The notes: a model not told the origin generated them from the letters alone. A stretch of DNA of 64,000 bases from Bathymodiolus platifrons methanotrophic gill symbiont (GCF_002189065.1 NZ_BDMN01000080.1:1-64000), one strand, 5' to 3'. Shown: positions 37,606-47,054, counted from the stretch's first letter. Translations and numbers: made by a program.

Positions 37606-39087
37606 TTAAAAACGCTCCAGCTCAGGGTGAGGAAGTTTTCCATCATGTATGTGCATGGCACCAAATTCAGCACAGCGATGTAAAGTTGGTATTGCCTTGC
37701 CTGGGTTTAATAAGGATTTAGGGTCAAATGCTGCTTTGACTGCATGAAATTGATTGAGCTCCGTGAGTTCAAATTGCACGCACATCTGATTTAATTTTTC
37801 CATGCCTACGCCGTGTTCACCTGTGATAGTGCCGCCAACTTTAATGCACAGCTCGAGGATATTAGCGCCAAAATCCTCTGCTCGTTGCAGCTCGCCTGGA
37901 ATATTAGCATCATAAAGAATTAAAGGGTGTAAATTACCATCGCCCGCATGAAAAACATTAGCAATAGCAAGCCCATATTGTTGTGACATTTCAGTCATTT
38001 CCAGCAATACATGAGCCAGTTTTTTGCGTGGAATAGTGCCGTCCATACAATAATAATCAGGAGAAATGCGACCTACTGCCGGGAAGGCAGATTTACGGCC
38101 TTTCCAGAATGTGATGCCTTGCTGTTCATCTCTTGCAGTACGCACTTCAGTGGCACCACTGGTGATTAAAATTTCATGTACTGCCAGGGTATGAGTGTCA
38201 ACTTCGCCTCGATTACCATCGAGTTCACATAATAAAATGGCAGCAGCATTTTTTGGGTACCCTGCATGGACAAAATCTTCAGCGGCTTGAATAGCTAGTT
38301 TATCCATCATCTCCAAGCCAGCAGGTATAATTCCGGCTGAAATAATATTGGCGACAGCTGCTCCTGCTTTGCTTACATCATCAAATGCAGCTAATAATGT
38401 TTGCGTGCATTCTGGTTTGGGTAATAATTTTACAGTGACTTCGACAATGACGCCGAGCATACCCTCGGAGCCAGTCATTAAAGCCAGTAAATCATAGCCG
38501 GGAGTATCTAATCCATTGCCACCTAGGGTAATGAGTTGACCCTCAATACTGACAATTTTTATTTGCTGAATATTGTGTACTGTTAAGCCATATTTTAAGC
38601 AGTGTACACCGCCAGAATTTTCAGCTACATTACCGCCGATAGTGCAGGCAATTTGTGAGGAAGGGTCAGGTGCATAATATAAACCAAGGTGTTTAACTGC
38701 TTGTGAGATTTCTAGATTACGTACGCCTGGCTGCACACGGGCAGTGCGGAGTTCCTGATCAATGGAAATAATGTTTTTTAGTTTTGTCAGGCAAAGTAAC
38801 AGCCCCTGTGCGTGAGGTAATGCACCTCCAGACAAACCTGTTCCTGCTCCTCTGGCTACCACAGGAAGGTCAACTTTATTACATAGGCGTAATATGTCCT
38901 GCACTTGTTTTACTGTGTCGGGTAAAACGACAAGCAAAGGTAACTGGCGGTATGCAGCCAGACCGTCACATTCGAATGGCCGTAAATCTTCTTCCTGATA
39001 TAGAACAGCTTCTGCAGGAAGAATTTCCAGAAATTGCTTGAGTAATTGCTGGAAATTAATGTTTGCTTTTATCGCTGTTTGCTTCAT
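37606..39087 (-). CDS. glcD: Glycolate oxidase subunit GlcD
   Basis: GlcD is the FAD/substrate subunit that oxidises glycolate to glyoxylate. The intact 493-residue protein has the FAD-binding signature VARGAGTGLSGGALPHAQGL, ACTIGGNVAENSGGVHCLKY, GSEGMLGVIVEVTVKLLPKP, the metal/active-site block VFHAGDGNLHPLILYD and TGEHGVGMEKL near the end. It is the first gene of glcDEF on the minus strand. Both partners downstream are broken, so GlcD alone may have no function or pair with something else. Confidence 0.93.
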   Translation of the reverse strand: MKQTAIKANINFQQLLKQFLEILPAEAVLYQEEDLRPFECDGLAAYRQLPLLVVLPDTVKQVQDILRLCNKVDLPVVARGAGTGLSGGALPHAQGLLLCLTKLKNIISIDQELRTARVQPGVRNLEISQAVKHLGLYYAPDPSSQIACTIGGNVAENSGGVHCLKYGLTVHNIQQIKIVSIEGQLITLGGNGLDTPGYDLLALMTGSEGMLGVIVEVTVKLLPKPECTQTLLAAFDDVSKAGAAVANIISAGIIPAGLEMMDKLAIQAAEDFVHAGYPKNAAAILLCELDGNRGEVDTHTLAVHEILITSGATEVRTARDEQQGITFWKGRKSAFPAVGRISPDYYCMDGTIPRKKLAHVLLEMTEMSQQYGLAIANVFHAGDGNLHPLILYDANIPGELQRAEDFGANILELCIKVGGTITGEHGVGMEKLNQMCVQFELTELNQFHAVKAAFDPKSLLNPGKAIPTLHRCAEFGAMHIHDGKLPHPELERF

Positions 39088-39158
39088 AGCTATAGGATAT
39101 ACTTAAGTTTAATGCTTAGGAATGCGGGTTTAATAATGTCCGAAAGTCTACTCTCTAA

Positions 39159-39240
39159 TGTAGCCTGTATGGAGCTTGCGTAATACAGGAAGAGCGGCGT
39201 ACTTACTTTCCCGTATTCCGCCAGCTCCATACGGGCTACA
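39159..39240. repeat. Long imperfect hairpin (family D)
   Basis: TGTAGCCTGTATGGAGCT at 39159 pairs with AGCTCCATACGGGCTACA ending at 39240. A one-armed relative (CCCGTATTCCGCAAGCTTCA) is at about 47370-47396. It lies upstream of glcD on its strand and could be a small mobile repeat. Confidence 0.65.
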
Positions 39241-39280
39241 AAACGTTTTGGATTTATTAAACTTTGACTCCTAAGGAGTG

Positions 39281-39381
39281 CACACGGAATAACTTCGACA
39301 ACTTGCTTGTCTTTTTATACGTCTTCTGCGCCTTAAATATGAATCAAACACTGCGCCAGATGCCTAACTTATTCCGTGCGC
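39281..39381. repeat. Family A-like element with different ends
   Basis: GCACACGGAATAACTT near 39281 and AACTTATTCCGTGCGC ending near 39381 are inverted copies. The core words GCTTGTCTTTTTATACG, TCTGCG and AATATGAATCAAACACTGCGCCA resemble the family A core. The rest of 39241-39608 holds no gene; it is the leader of the cold-shock gene. Confidence 0.55.
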
Positions 39382-39608
39382 GTTCCATAGTGAATTAGTA
39401 TAGAGAAATATAAAATTAAGATAATAAATGGCTGAATTATAAATTATTTCTGGTAAATTGATCAAAATTCTCATATAGTAGACAAAGCTACAGGTTTTGT
39501 AATTGGCAGTAATGGTTGTTCCCACCGTGTTACCCCCTTCTGGTTTCCCCGTTTCACTAGCTGTACGCACACCCTATTTGTTTAATTTATTTTCAGGTGA
39601 AAAGTTTC

Positions 39609-39812
39609 ATGGCTACAGGTACAGTAAAGTGGTTTAACGAGGCCAAAGGTTTTGGTTTTATTTCTCAAGATGATGGCGGTGCAGATGTATTCGTTCATTT
39701 TAGTGCTATCCAGGGTTCTGGATTTAAAACTTTAAATGAAGATCAAGCAGTTGCTTATGAAGTAGAAGATGGTCCTAAAGGCCCTCAGGCTACGAGTGTT
39801 ACAGCGGCCTAA
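39609..39812 (+). CDS. Cold-shock protein, CspA family
   Basis: The 67-residue product is a single cold-shock domain with RNP1 (AKGFGFISQ) and RNP2 (DVFVHFSAI), starting [16 protein letters not shown] longer frame starts at GTG 39597, but the ATG at 39609 with AGGTGA upstream matches the family. It binds RNA or single-stranded DNA. The leader is long and gene-free, as is common for cold-inducible csp genes, and a strong terminator follows. Confidence 0.95.
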   Translation: MATGTVKWFNEAKGFGFISQDDGGADVFVHFSAIQGSGFKTLNEDQAVAYEVEDGPKGPQATSVTAA

Positions 39813-39833
39813 GGCGTCACGCCTTAGATACGC

Positions 39834-39863
39834 AGAACCCCGCTCCGGCGGGGTTCTTTTTTT
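39834..39863 (+). terminator. Rho-independent terminator after the cold-shock gene
   Basis: AGAACCCCGC pairs with GCGGGGTTCT around TCCG and is followed by seven or more Ts. A small hairpin (TAAGGCGTCACGCCTTA) lies just before it. Confidence 0.92.
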
Positions 39864-39911
39864 GTGGCTTAATTTATTTAACCCTCCTACATACTCGCAA
39901 AGGGAAAAGAA

Positions 39912-40172
39912 TTGAAAAAACTATTTGTTGGAAATTTGTCTGCTAGCACAAGTGAAACTGATCTTGAGGCTTTGTTTGCTGAATTTGGTAAAGTACGTTC
40001 ACTTAAACTTGTGACTGATGTATTTTCCGGGCAGTGCAAAGGCTTTGGTTTTATCGAAATGGAAGGACATGAAGCGCGTGCTGCAATTGCTGGGCTTGAT
40101 GGTAAAGATTTTAACGGTAAGCCGTTAAAAGTTGGTTTCGAGACTGCTAAGGCAGGACGTCGGGGCCGTTAA
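39912..40172 (+). CDS. RNA-binding protein with one RRM domain
   Basis: The 86-residue product is a single RNA recognition motif: RNP2 is KKLFVGNLS and RNP1 is CKGFGFIEM, with the helix ETDLEALFAEFGKV. It ends in a short Gly/Arg tail (AKAGRRGR). Start is TTG at 39912 behind AGGGAAAAGA. Such small bacterial RRM proteins are found in cyanobacteria and many proteobacteria and are often linked with cold response. It follows the cold-shock gene by 99 bases, after its terminator. Confidence 0.9.
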   Translation: MKKLFVGNLSASTSETDLEALFAEFGKVRSLKLVTDVFSGQCKGFGFIEMEGHEARAAIAGLDGKDFNGKPLKVGFETAKAGRRGR

Positions 40173-40345
40173 TACAGGCAAAGGCACTATTAGCCCCAGG
40201 CAATTTAATTATTAGAGTTAAGAAACTCCAGTAAAGGTTTGGTTATTCTATTTGCGTAGAAATATCAGGCGCAATGAGATTGGGTGGGGCATAGGTGAAA
40301 TATCCAATCTACAGAGTCTTGTCGAGATACAGGCTATCCCAAAGC

Positions 40346-41110
40346 TTACATCAGCTGCAAAAGTTCATCTAAAATTGTGCCATTACTGGCTAGAATATGC
40401 TTAGGGAATACACCGTTATTACCTTTGAAATCAGTTATCGTACCACCTGCTTCAAGTACGATTAAGGCACCTGCAGCAACATCATACAAATTTAATTCCT
40501 GCTCCCAGAAAGCATCAACTTGCCCGTCGGCAACTAAGCATAAATCCATTGCAGCTGAACCAAAACGACGTTGTCCCGTTGTTTTTTGTGCAATTCTGCA
40601 AAAGCGTTCCAGGTTGTTTTCTTCCAGATAAGAGCGTAAGCAGGCAAATCCTGTTGCAATCATCGAGTTTCCTAAGTCAGTTTCGCTGGAAACATTGATT
40701 TTCTGGCCATTTTTAAAGGCGCCATGGCCTTTTTTAGCGCAGTAATAAACATTTAATGCGGGCGCGTAAACCGCACCAAAAATCAGTTCATCATCAATTT
40801 CTAGTGCGACACTGATGGACCAAAAATATTGTCCTTTAGCAAACGAGTGGGTGCCGTCAATTGGGTCAACAACCCATCGTTGAGTCTGGTTTTCGCTTTG
40901 TCCGCTTTCTTCTCCCCAAAATCCATACTCAGGGTAATGCTGGGCGAGAGCCTGTTTTAAAAACTTTTCAACGGCGATATCTGCTGCAGTAACAAAGTCA
41001 CGCGGGCTTTTTTGTGAAACTTCCAGGTTTTGTAGGTCATTAAATTGACTTAGGGCGATTTCTCCGGCCTCGCGGACGATGGTTTCAAGTGTTTGTAGTG
41101 ATACTGGCAT
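40346..41110 (-). CDS. Inositol-monophosphatase family phosphatase
   Basis: The 254-residue product is an IMPase/HisN-type metal-dependent phosphatase. Metal-binding motifs are GFWGEESGQSE and VVDPIDGTHSFAKGQYF, with NLYDVAAGALIVLEAGGTI near the C-terminus; the usual W of WD is Y. The ATG at 41110 is preferred over one at 41167 because MPVSLQTLETIVREAGEIAL aligns with family starts. Substrate could be histidinol phosphate or inositol phosphate; the sequence does not settle it. Confidence 0.88.
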   Translation of the reverse strand: MPVSLQTLETIVREAGEIALSQFNDLQNLEVSQKSPRDFVTAADIAVEKFLKQALAQHYPEYGFWGEESGQSENQTQRWVVDPIDGTHSFAKGQYFWSISVALEIDDELIFGAVYAPALNVYYCAKKGHGAFKNGQKINVSSETDLGNSMIATGFACLRSYLEENNLERFCRIAQKTTGQRRFGSAAMDLCLVADGQVDAFWEQELNLYDVAAGALIVLEAGGTITDFKGNNGVFPKHILASNGTILDELLQLM

Positions 41111-41185
41111 TTGTAGATGGCTCGTGTGAGAGGTTATGTAGGGAAAGTGTAGGACACACTTTTGCATTACTATATGGGGCGCAGG

Positions 41186-41343
41186 TCTTTAGGGGGTGTA
41201 AAAGTATCTGCTTTTAGCCTCAATCCCCCCTTGAGAAGGGGGGATTGAGGGGGGGGGGGCGTATAACAACATATATCAAACCTCCCCTGGCCCCTCCTTA
41301 ACTAAGGAGGGGGATTATATTGCATACTTTTACCGTCTTTAAA
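41186..41343. mobile_element. Family B inverted-repeat element
   Basis: It starts near TCTTTAGGGGGTGTAAAAGT and ends ATACTTTTACCGTCTTTAAAGA. Both internal palindromes are present, with an expanded G-run (about ten G) after GGGGGGATTGA. It lies between the IMPase and pckA. Confidence 0.78.
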
Positions 41344-41844
41344 GAACCGTGCTCCATATTATGCTCAAGTGTGTCGTGCGTATTCCTTAAAATAAAGGGA
41401 GTAGGTTTTTGCTCGCACTATGTAGCAATGCATATAGGCTAAAGACAACTCCCCGAGGTTAAAAAATATTAATCAGATTATAACATAACAGACTATTGGT
41501 TATGCTTGATGCTGTGGGCTGTAGAAAGAACGCGTGTGATTTTTTCAGCAATAGTTTGAATGAAAAAATATTTTAATATATTATTAAGTTGTTATGTAGA
41601 TTGTTGTCATTTTCAACCTAGAAAAACCAGTTAAACGCGAATTTATAGTGCAAGGTATTGCTTGCACAGTGCTTTAAAAAAATCTTAGCTTCACCCATAG
41701 GTTAAGCGGGCATTTTTTTGAAGTGCTGTGGGATCAAAAGCTTGTGCTAGAAACCGTGGGCAACTGATTTTTCTAGGTTTAATGGATACAATGGCAACTG
41801 TTTTTAAATTATGGCAATTATTTTTGTCTAAAGGGAGGCAGTAA
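41344..41844. other. Intergenic region upstream of pckA, no gene seen
   Basis: 501 bases without a credible reading frame, tRNA or clear hairpin. It is AT-rich and probably holds the pckA promoter and leader. The sequence CTAAAGGGAGGCAGTAA just before the start carries the ribosome site GGGAGG. Confidence 0.4.
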
Positions 41845-43424
41845 ATGAGTGATTTAAGTGCGGAGAGTTTAGGGTTAAAAAGTGTTGGAAGTGTCTATCA
41901 TAATTTGAGCTATGATGAGCTTTTTGAGCATGAACTCAATAACAAGGAAGGGCGTGTAGCAAGCAGTGGTACGATAATGATCGATACGGGGAAGTTTACC
42001 GGGCGATCACCAAAAGATAAATACTTTGTACAGCTGGACCTTCTCAAGAATACATTGCCTGGGGTGAGGTGAATAAGCCGGTCTCTGTGGAAATATTTGA
42101 TGAGCTTTATGATGAAGTGATTGATTACCTTTCGGGTAAAGACCTGTATGTAACCGATGGTTATGCAGGAGCAAGTGGTGATACGCGAATATCAGCCCGG
42201 TTTATTACCGAATTTGCCTGGCAGTCTCATTTTGTCAAAAATATGTTTCTTCGTCCTGAGCTGCAGGAGTTAGCAAATTTTGCACCTGACTTTCGTGTTT
42301 ATAATGCCAGCAATCTTACTAATACAAAATGGCAGGGGCATGGGCTGAATTCCGAAGTTTTTGTGATTTTTAATATAGAAAAAAATATCGCTATCATTGG
42401 TGGCACCTGGTATGGAGGGGAAATGAAGAAGGGTATCTTCACCATGATGAACTACTGGTTGCCTTTAAAGGGTATTTTATCCATGCACTGTAGTGCAAAT
42501 GTTTGTGCAGACGATGAAGTAACCATATTCTTTGGTCTTTCAGGGACTGGCAAAACAACGCTATCCACCGATGCAAATCGCCAATTAATAGGCGATGATG
42601 AGCATGGTTGGGATGAAAGTGGAATCTTCAATTTTGAAGGGGGTTGTTACGCAAAAACCATAGGGCTCTCTGAAGAGAGTGAGCCAGAAATTCATGGGGC
42701 TATTAAACGTCATGCATTGCTGGAAAATGTGGTGGCAGACGATGATGGAGTTGTTGACTATTTTGATAATTCGAAGACGGAAAATACCCGGGGTTCTTAC
42801 CCTATTGAACATATAGATAACCATCGTCCAGGCTTGAAAGGCGGAATGCCCAAAAGCATTATCTTTTTAACTTGCGATGCTTTTGGTGTTTTGCCACCTG
42901 TTTCCAAGCTAAATAAAGAGCAGGCTATGTATTACTTTTTGTCTGGCTATACTGCTAAAGTGGCGGGAACTGAACGAGGGGTTACTGAGCCAAAAGCGAC
43001 ATTTTCTGCCTGTTTCGGGGAAGCTTTTTTGCCGTTGCACCCAACTATTTATGCTCAGTTACTGGGTGAGAAAATGGAGCGCTATGGTGTTCGTGCTTAT
43101 CTGGTAAATACTGGCTGGGCTGGTGGTGGTTATGGTGTTGGCGAGCGTATGAGTATTCAGGCGACTCGCGCCTGTGTTAATAGTATTTTAGATGGCAGTA
43201 TTCATGATGCTGAGTTTGAAAATGTGCCGCTATTTAACTTATGTGTACCTAAAACTCTGCAAGATGTCGATGCCAAGCTTCTTAATCCGCGAAATGCATG
43301 GTCTGATAAAGCTGCTTATGATGTAACGGCGACCAAATTAGCTGGTATGTTTATAAATAACTTTGAAAAATATAAAGATGCAACGGGTAACTTTGACTAT
43401 TCCAAAGCGGGACCGCAAGTGTAA
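41845..43424 (+). pseudogene. pckA: ATP-dependent phosphoenolpyruvate carboxykinase, one-base frameshift
   Basis: PckA converts oxaloacetate to PEP. The first frame encodes 75 residues through [15 protein letters not shown]. The protein then continues in another frame as [18 protein letters not shown] and runs to 43424 with the kinase motifs [33 protein letters not shown] and the R-S-Y-P region. The break lies near 42028-42032, where one base appears to be missing after TTTGT. With it restored the protein is 526 residues, the normal length. It may be a real mutation or a sequence error. The terminator downstream carries an 86-bp family C element in its loop. Confidence 0.88.
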
Positions 43425-43440
43425 TTAAATAAATCCACAG

Positions 43441-43569
43441 AAAGGGAGGGCTAATTATTTACTGAAGTTTCCCAATTATTGAGTAGCTGAAATACACAAT
43501 GCTACATAGTTTCAATTTTACCATAAATAATTATTGGGAAACTTCAGATTATTTAGTCCTCCCTTTTTT
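43441..43569 (+). terminator. pckA terminator split by a family C mini-element
   Basis: AAAGGGAGGGCTA (43441-43453) pairs with TAGTCCTCCCTTT (43554-43566, one G-T pair) and is followed by a T-run. Without the inserted 86-bp element and one target copy, the loop would be only six bases (ATTATT). The element is itself a perfect-ended palindrome and so may still allow the arms to pair. Confidence 0.75.
43462..43547. mobile_element. Family C mini-element, 86 bp
   Basis: The ends CTGAAGTTTCCCAAT and ATTGGGAAACTTCAG are perfect inverted repeats and the 8-bp duplication ATTATTTA flanks it (43454-43461 and 43548-43555). It joins about 43 bases of one end to about 43 of the other, with no coding region. 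It is a MITE derived from the parent element. Confidence 0.88.
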
Positions 43570-43692
43570 ATTGTCTGCTTGAGTGCGAATTCGATAGACG
43601 CACCCCTAAAAAATTTGTTATAGTTTCAAGAATTTTCGTGCATCTTTAGTGCATGAATAAACCTTTTACATTTATCTTTTGGAGAAAACTTG

Positions 43693-44706
43693 ATGGCGAT
43701 TAAAGTTGCAATTAATGGTTATGGCCGTATTGGTCGTAATGTTGTACGTGCTATATATGAAGCAAACCGTACAGGTGAAGTTGAAGTCGTTGCAATCAAT
43801 GATTTAGGCGACGCAGAAACTAATGCACATTTAACGCAATATGATACTGTGCATGGAAAATTTCCTTTTGAAGTCAATGTAGAAGGCGATTATATTGTTA
43901 TTAATGGCGATAAAATCAGAGTTTTAGCGGAAAGAGATCCAGCAAAACTTCCGTGGGCTGAGTTAGGTGTTGATGTAGTACATGAATGTACTGGTTTTTT
44001 TGCTACTAAAGAAAAAGCTTCTGCGCATTTAGCTGCAGGCGCTAAAAAAGTCATTATTTCTGCGCCAGGCGGAAAAGATGTTGATGCAACCATTGTTTAT
44101 GGTGTTAATCATGAGATTTTAAAAGCATCTGATACTGTTATTTCTAATGCTTCTTGTACAACTAACTGTCTTGCTCCGTTAGTTAAGCCATTAATTGATG
44201 CTATCGGAATTGAAAGCGGCTTAATGACCACGATTCATTCATATACGAATGATCAGGTATTAACTGATGTCTATCATCCGGATTTACGCCGTGCACGTTC
44301 GGCCACTCAATCAATGATTCCTACAAAAACAGGGGCAGCAGCAGCAGTAGGTCTAGTGCTACCTGAAATGGCTGGTAAATTAGATGGTTTCGCAATGCGC
44401 GTACCTACTATAAATGTATCAGTGGTTGATTTAACTTTTGTTGCTTCAAGAGAGACAACTAAAGAAGAAATTGATCAGTTATTAGTGGCTGCATCAGAAG
44501 GTCCTTTAAAAGGTGTATTGAATATTAATACTAAGCCTTTAGTCTCAATGGATTTTAATCATGATCCAGCTTCATCTACTTATGAGTCAAGCTTGACTAA
44601 AGTAACTAATGGAACATTAGTTAAAGTACTGGCCTGGTACGATAACGAATGGGGCTTTTCAAATCGTATGATCGATACAACAATTGCCTTGATGAACGCA
44701 AAATAA
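43693..44706 (+). CDS. gapA: Type I glyceraldehyde-3-phosphate dehydrogenase
   Basis: The 337-residue protein has NAD-binding [15 protein letters not shown], the catalytic C155 in [33 protein letters not shown] and [15 protein letters not shown] at 43690 lies directly before the ATG at 43693, which has GGAGA upstream. It lies between pckA and pyk, forming a lower-glycolysis/gluconeogenesis block. A terminator follows. Confidence 0.96.
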   Translation: MAIKVAINGYGRIGRNVVRAIYEANRTGEVEVVAINDLGDAETNAHLTQYDTVHGKFPFEVNVEGDYIVINGDKIRVLAERDPAKLPWAELGVDVVHECTGFFATKEKASAHLAAGAKKVIISAPGGKDVDATIVYGVNHEILKASDTVISNASCTTNCLAPLVKPLIDAIGIESGLMTTIHSYTNDQVLTDVYHPDLRRARSATQSMIPTKTGAAAAVGLVLPEMAGKLDGFAMRVPTINVSVVDLTFVASRETTKEEIDQLLVAASEGPLKGVLNINTKPLVSMDFNHDPASSTYESSLTKVTNGTLVKVLAWYDNEWGFSNRMIDTTIALMNAK

Positions 44707-44722
44707 ACTTCTTATTAGAAGA

Positions 44723-44752
44723 AACGGGGGGCAGCAGTCCCCCTGTTTTTTC
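44723..44752 (+). terminator. Rho-independent terminator after gapA
   Basis: AACGGGGG pairs with CCCCCTGTT around GCAGCAGT and is followed by six Ts. It lies 17 bases after the gapA stop. Confidence 0.88.
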
Positions 44753-44857
44753 TGAGCTTAATTAACCCCCCGCCTTACAGTAGCTAGAATATTCAACTGT
44801 TTCTGTAGTTGAACTCCTGTATTGTCATAGATAACTTAAATAGCCACTCCCTTTTAT

Positions 44858-46312
44858 ATGCCTGAAATTAGAAGAACGAAAATATTAGCAACCCTTGGAC
44901 CTGCAACAGATAAAGAAGGCGTTTTAGAAAAACTGTTCTATGCAGGGGTTGATGCCGTACGCTTAAACTTTTCGCACGGTGTTGCCCAGGATCATATAGA
45001 TCGGGCGAATCAAGTACGTGCTTTATCTAAAAAGACAGGTCGTAGAGTGGGGATTCTGGCTGATTTACAAGGTCCAAAAATTCGTATTGCTCGTTTTTCT
45101 GAAGATAAAGTCTGGCTTGATGAAGGGCAGGACTTTGCACTTGATATGAACCTGGATGTGAATGTGGGTGATAATAGAGAAGTCGGCATTACTTATGAAG
45201 CGCTAGCAAAAGAAGTTGTAAACGGAAGTCGTTTATTGCTTGATGATGGTCGCGTTGTTTTAGATGTTGTTGATGTTGTTAATGGCCGTATTAACTGTAC
45301 AGTGATTGTCGGTGGTAACTTATCTAACAATAAAGGTATTAATCTATTAGGTGGTGGCTTATCAGCTGCAGCGCTAACGGTTAAAGATAAAGAAGATATT
45401 ATCACTATCGGTAAAATTAAAGCTGATTTCGTAGCGGTCTCTTTTCCGCGTTGTGCGGAAGACTTAAATGAAGCGCGTCGTTTATTAGCCGATGTTGATT
45501 GTTATGCAAGCATTGTTGCTAAAGTAGAGCGTGCAGAAGCTATGGTGCCAGAAGTAATGGATGAGATTATCCTTGCGTCTGATGTGATTATGGTTGCGCG
45601 TGGAGATTTAGGCGTAGAAATTGGTGATGCTAATTTGCCTTCTGCACAAAAGTTTCTTATTAAGCGTTCAAGAGAACTAGATCGAGCGGTAATTACTGCT
45701 ACGCAGATGATGGAATCAATGATTGAAAATCCGATTCCAACTCGTGCTGAAGTATTTGATGTAGCCAATGCAGTGCTTGATGGTACCGATGCGATTATGC
45801 TGTCTGCAGAAACAGCCGCGGGACGCTATCCGGTACAAACGGTTGAGGCAATGGTACGTGTCTGCATACAGACAGACAAACAGCGTGCTGCCAGACGATC
45901 TAAGCATCGTGTTGATGCGCGCTTTAATCGTAAGGATGAAGCGATCGCAATGGCTGCAATGTACATGGCGAATCACTCTGATGTACAAGGCCTGGTGGCA
46001 TTAACTGAGTCGGGTGCAACACCTTTATGGATGTCGCGTATAAGATCAGGTTTGCCTATCTTTGCATTTAGTAGCCATGAAGAAACTCTTGGTCAGGTGA
46101 CTTTGTATCGTGGTGTCATCCCCATTTACTTTGAGCTTAAAGATCAGGATCATGCGCAATTGAATAGGGAAATTGTTGAGTTGTTAAAAAAATTCAACTA
46201 TGCCGAAAAAGGAGATACCTTTATTATTACTAAAGGAGATCTAACGGGGCAGAAAGGCGGTACCAATGCGCTTAAAGTGGTTACTGTGGGTGAGGGCCTG
46301 ATTCCTGAATAG
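44858..46312 (+). CDS. pyk: Pyruvate kinase
   Basis: Pyruvate kinase converts PEP and ADP to pyruvate and ATP. The 484-residue product starts RRTKILATLGPATDKEG and shows RLNFSHG, ADLQGPKIR, the catalytic block ARGDLGVEIG, and ATQMMESMIENPIPTRAEV with AVLDGTDAIMLSAETAAGRY. The C-terminal regulatory domain is present. It most resembles type II (PykA) by the start and length. It stands alone after gapA. Confidence 0.95.
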   Translation: MPEIRRTKILATLGPATDKEGVLEKLFYAGVDAVRLNFSHGVAQDHIDRANQVRALSKKTGRRVGILADLQGPKIRIARFSEDKVWLDEGQDFALDMNLDVNVGDNREVGITYEALAKEVVNGSRLLLDDGRVVLDVVDVVNGRINCTVIVGGNLSNNKGINLLGGGLSAAALTVKDKEDIITIGKIKADFVAVSFPRCAEDLNEARRLLADVDCYASIVAKVERAEAMVPEVMDEIILASDVIMVARGDLGVEIGDANLPSAQKFLIKRSRELDRAVITATQMMESMIENPIPTRAEVFDVANAVLDGTDAIMLSAETAAGRYPVQTVEAMVRVCIQTDKQRAARRSKHRVDARFNRKDEAIAMAAMYMANHSDVQGLVALTESGATPLWMSRIRSGLPIFAFSSHEETLGQVTLYRGVIPIYFELKDQDHAQLNREIVELLKKFNYAEKGDTFIITKGDLTGQKGGTNALKVVTVGEGLIPE

Positions 46313-46513
46313 GTTGCTGATTTATAGGTGGAACGTGATTATTGTAAAGCAATAATTACGTTCAATCGGAGCAGTAGTTGAAATTACCATAAATATTATA
46401 AGGCATTAATATTTAAAACTAATCATTTTTTATTTGTGGTATCATAAAACAATGCGTATGTTTTTATTATGCATTAACACTATAATAATCATTTACATAA
46501 GGTGAAATCTAAG

Positions 46514-46915
46514 ATGGGTTTATTGAAAAAATTAGTACTGGCTTTTTTTGTTAGCTTTGCAATGCTTGCAACAGCTCCTTCTGCAATGGCAAAGCCAGCA
46601 GGTAAAGTAGCTAACCAGACTCAGGCAGAAGTTGAGCAGTCACTTTTAGATACTATTGCAGTGGCAGAAGAAACGTTAGCAGCTATGAAAGATGGTACAG
46701 ATAAAGATACTGTTGTAGCAATGTTCAAGAAGACTAAGCAAACTGCTAAAACTATTGAAAGTTCTGTTGTTTTAGCTGATCGTGATAGAGCACTATCAAA
46801 AGTTTCTAAAGCTCGTTCAGCCTATAAAAAAGATCAACATGAAAAAGCTGAAGAATTAATGACTGATGCTGTTCAGCGTTTCAAAAAAGTTAATGAAAAA
46901 TATCATAACTTCTAA
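46514..46915 (+). CDS. Small exported helical protein, unrecognised
   Basis: The 133-residue precursor has a clear signal peptide (LKKLVLAFFVSFAMLATAPS, cut near AMA-KP) and a mature part of about 105 residues that is Lys/Ala/Glu-rich and probably all helical (QAEVEQSLLDTIAVAEETLA, AMKDGTDKDTVVAMF). No cysteines or histidine-rich metal site is seen apart from one YHNF end. ATG at 46514 has AAGGTGA upstream; GTG 46502 is an alternative. A TATAAT-like box lies at 46481-46486, and a strong terminator follows, so it is a monocistronic, possibly well-expressed gene. Function unknown. Confidence 0.75.
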   Translation: MGLLKKLVLAFFVSFAMLATAPSAMAKPAGKVANQTQAEVEQSLLDTIAVAEETLAAMKDGTDKDTVVAMFKKTKQTAKTIESSVVLADRDRALSKVSKARSAYKKDQHEKAEELMTDAVQRFKKVNEKYHNF

Positions 46916-46960
46916 ACAAGTTGTTTATGGTGTATTGATTTAAAACATCAAATCAATCCA

Positions 46961-46996
46961 AGGCCCATTACTGGTAAGGTAATGGGCCTTTTTTTA
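46961..46996 (+). terminator. Rho-independent terminator
   Basis: AGGCCCATTAC pairs with GTAATGGGCCT around TGGTAAG and is followed by a run of seven Ts. It ends the gene at 46514. Confidence 0.93.
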
Positions 46997-47054
46997 TGTC
47001 TGCAGCTTATTTGTATATTTCGGGTGGTGAGCCCAGACGCTAGGTGGTTTTGTG

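Larger units (their letters stand above)
36231..37606 (-). pseudogene. glcE: Glycolate oxidase FAD-binding subunit GlcE, disrupted
   Basis: From ATG 37606 the frame encodes a GlcE-type FAD-binding protein: IKAGGSKDFYGRNVTADK, EKTTLGGTLAGNFSGPRRAY, FGGEVIKNVAGYDISRLMTG. It continues to residue 340, where a 46-base family C end (36563-36608) brings in a stop at 36584. The true C-terminus, KLHQRLKLAFDPHGLFNIGR and then MYADF, lies further on at 36231-36306, after a second copy of the preceding 256 bases. Deleting one repeat and the 46 bases restores a full gene. The truncated protein lacks the FDP-G-FN-GR motif, so it is probably inactive. Start overlaps the glcD stop. Confidence 0.9.

Noticed and set aside
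41845-42072. A separate small gene before pckA
   Set aside because: It is the conserved N-terminus of PckA up to [11 protein letters not shown], so a frameshifted single gene is the better reading.
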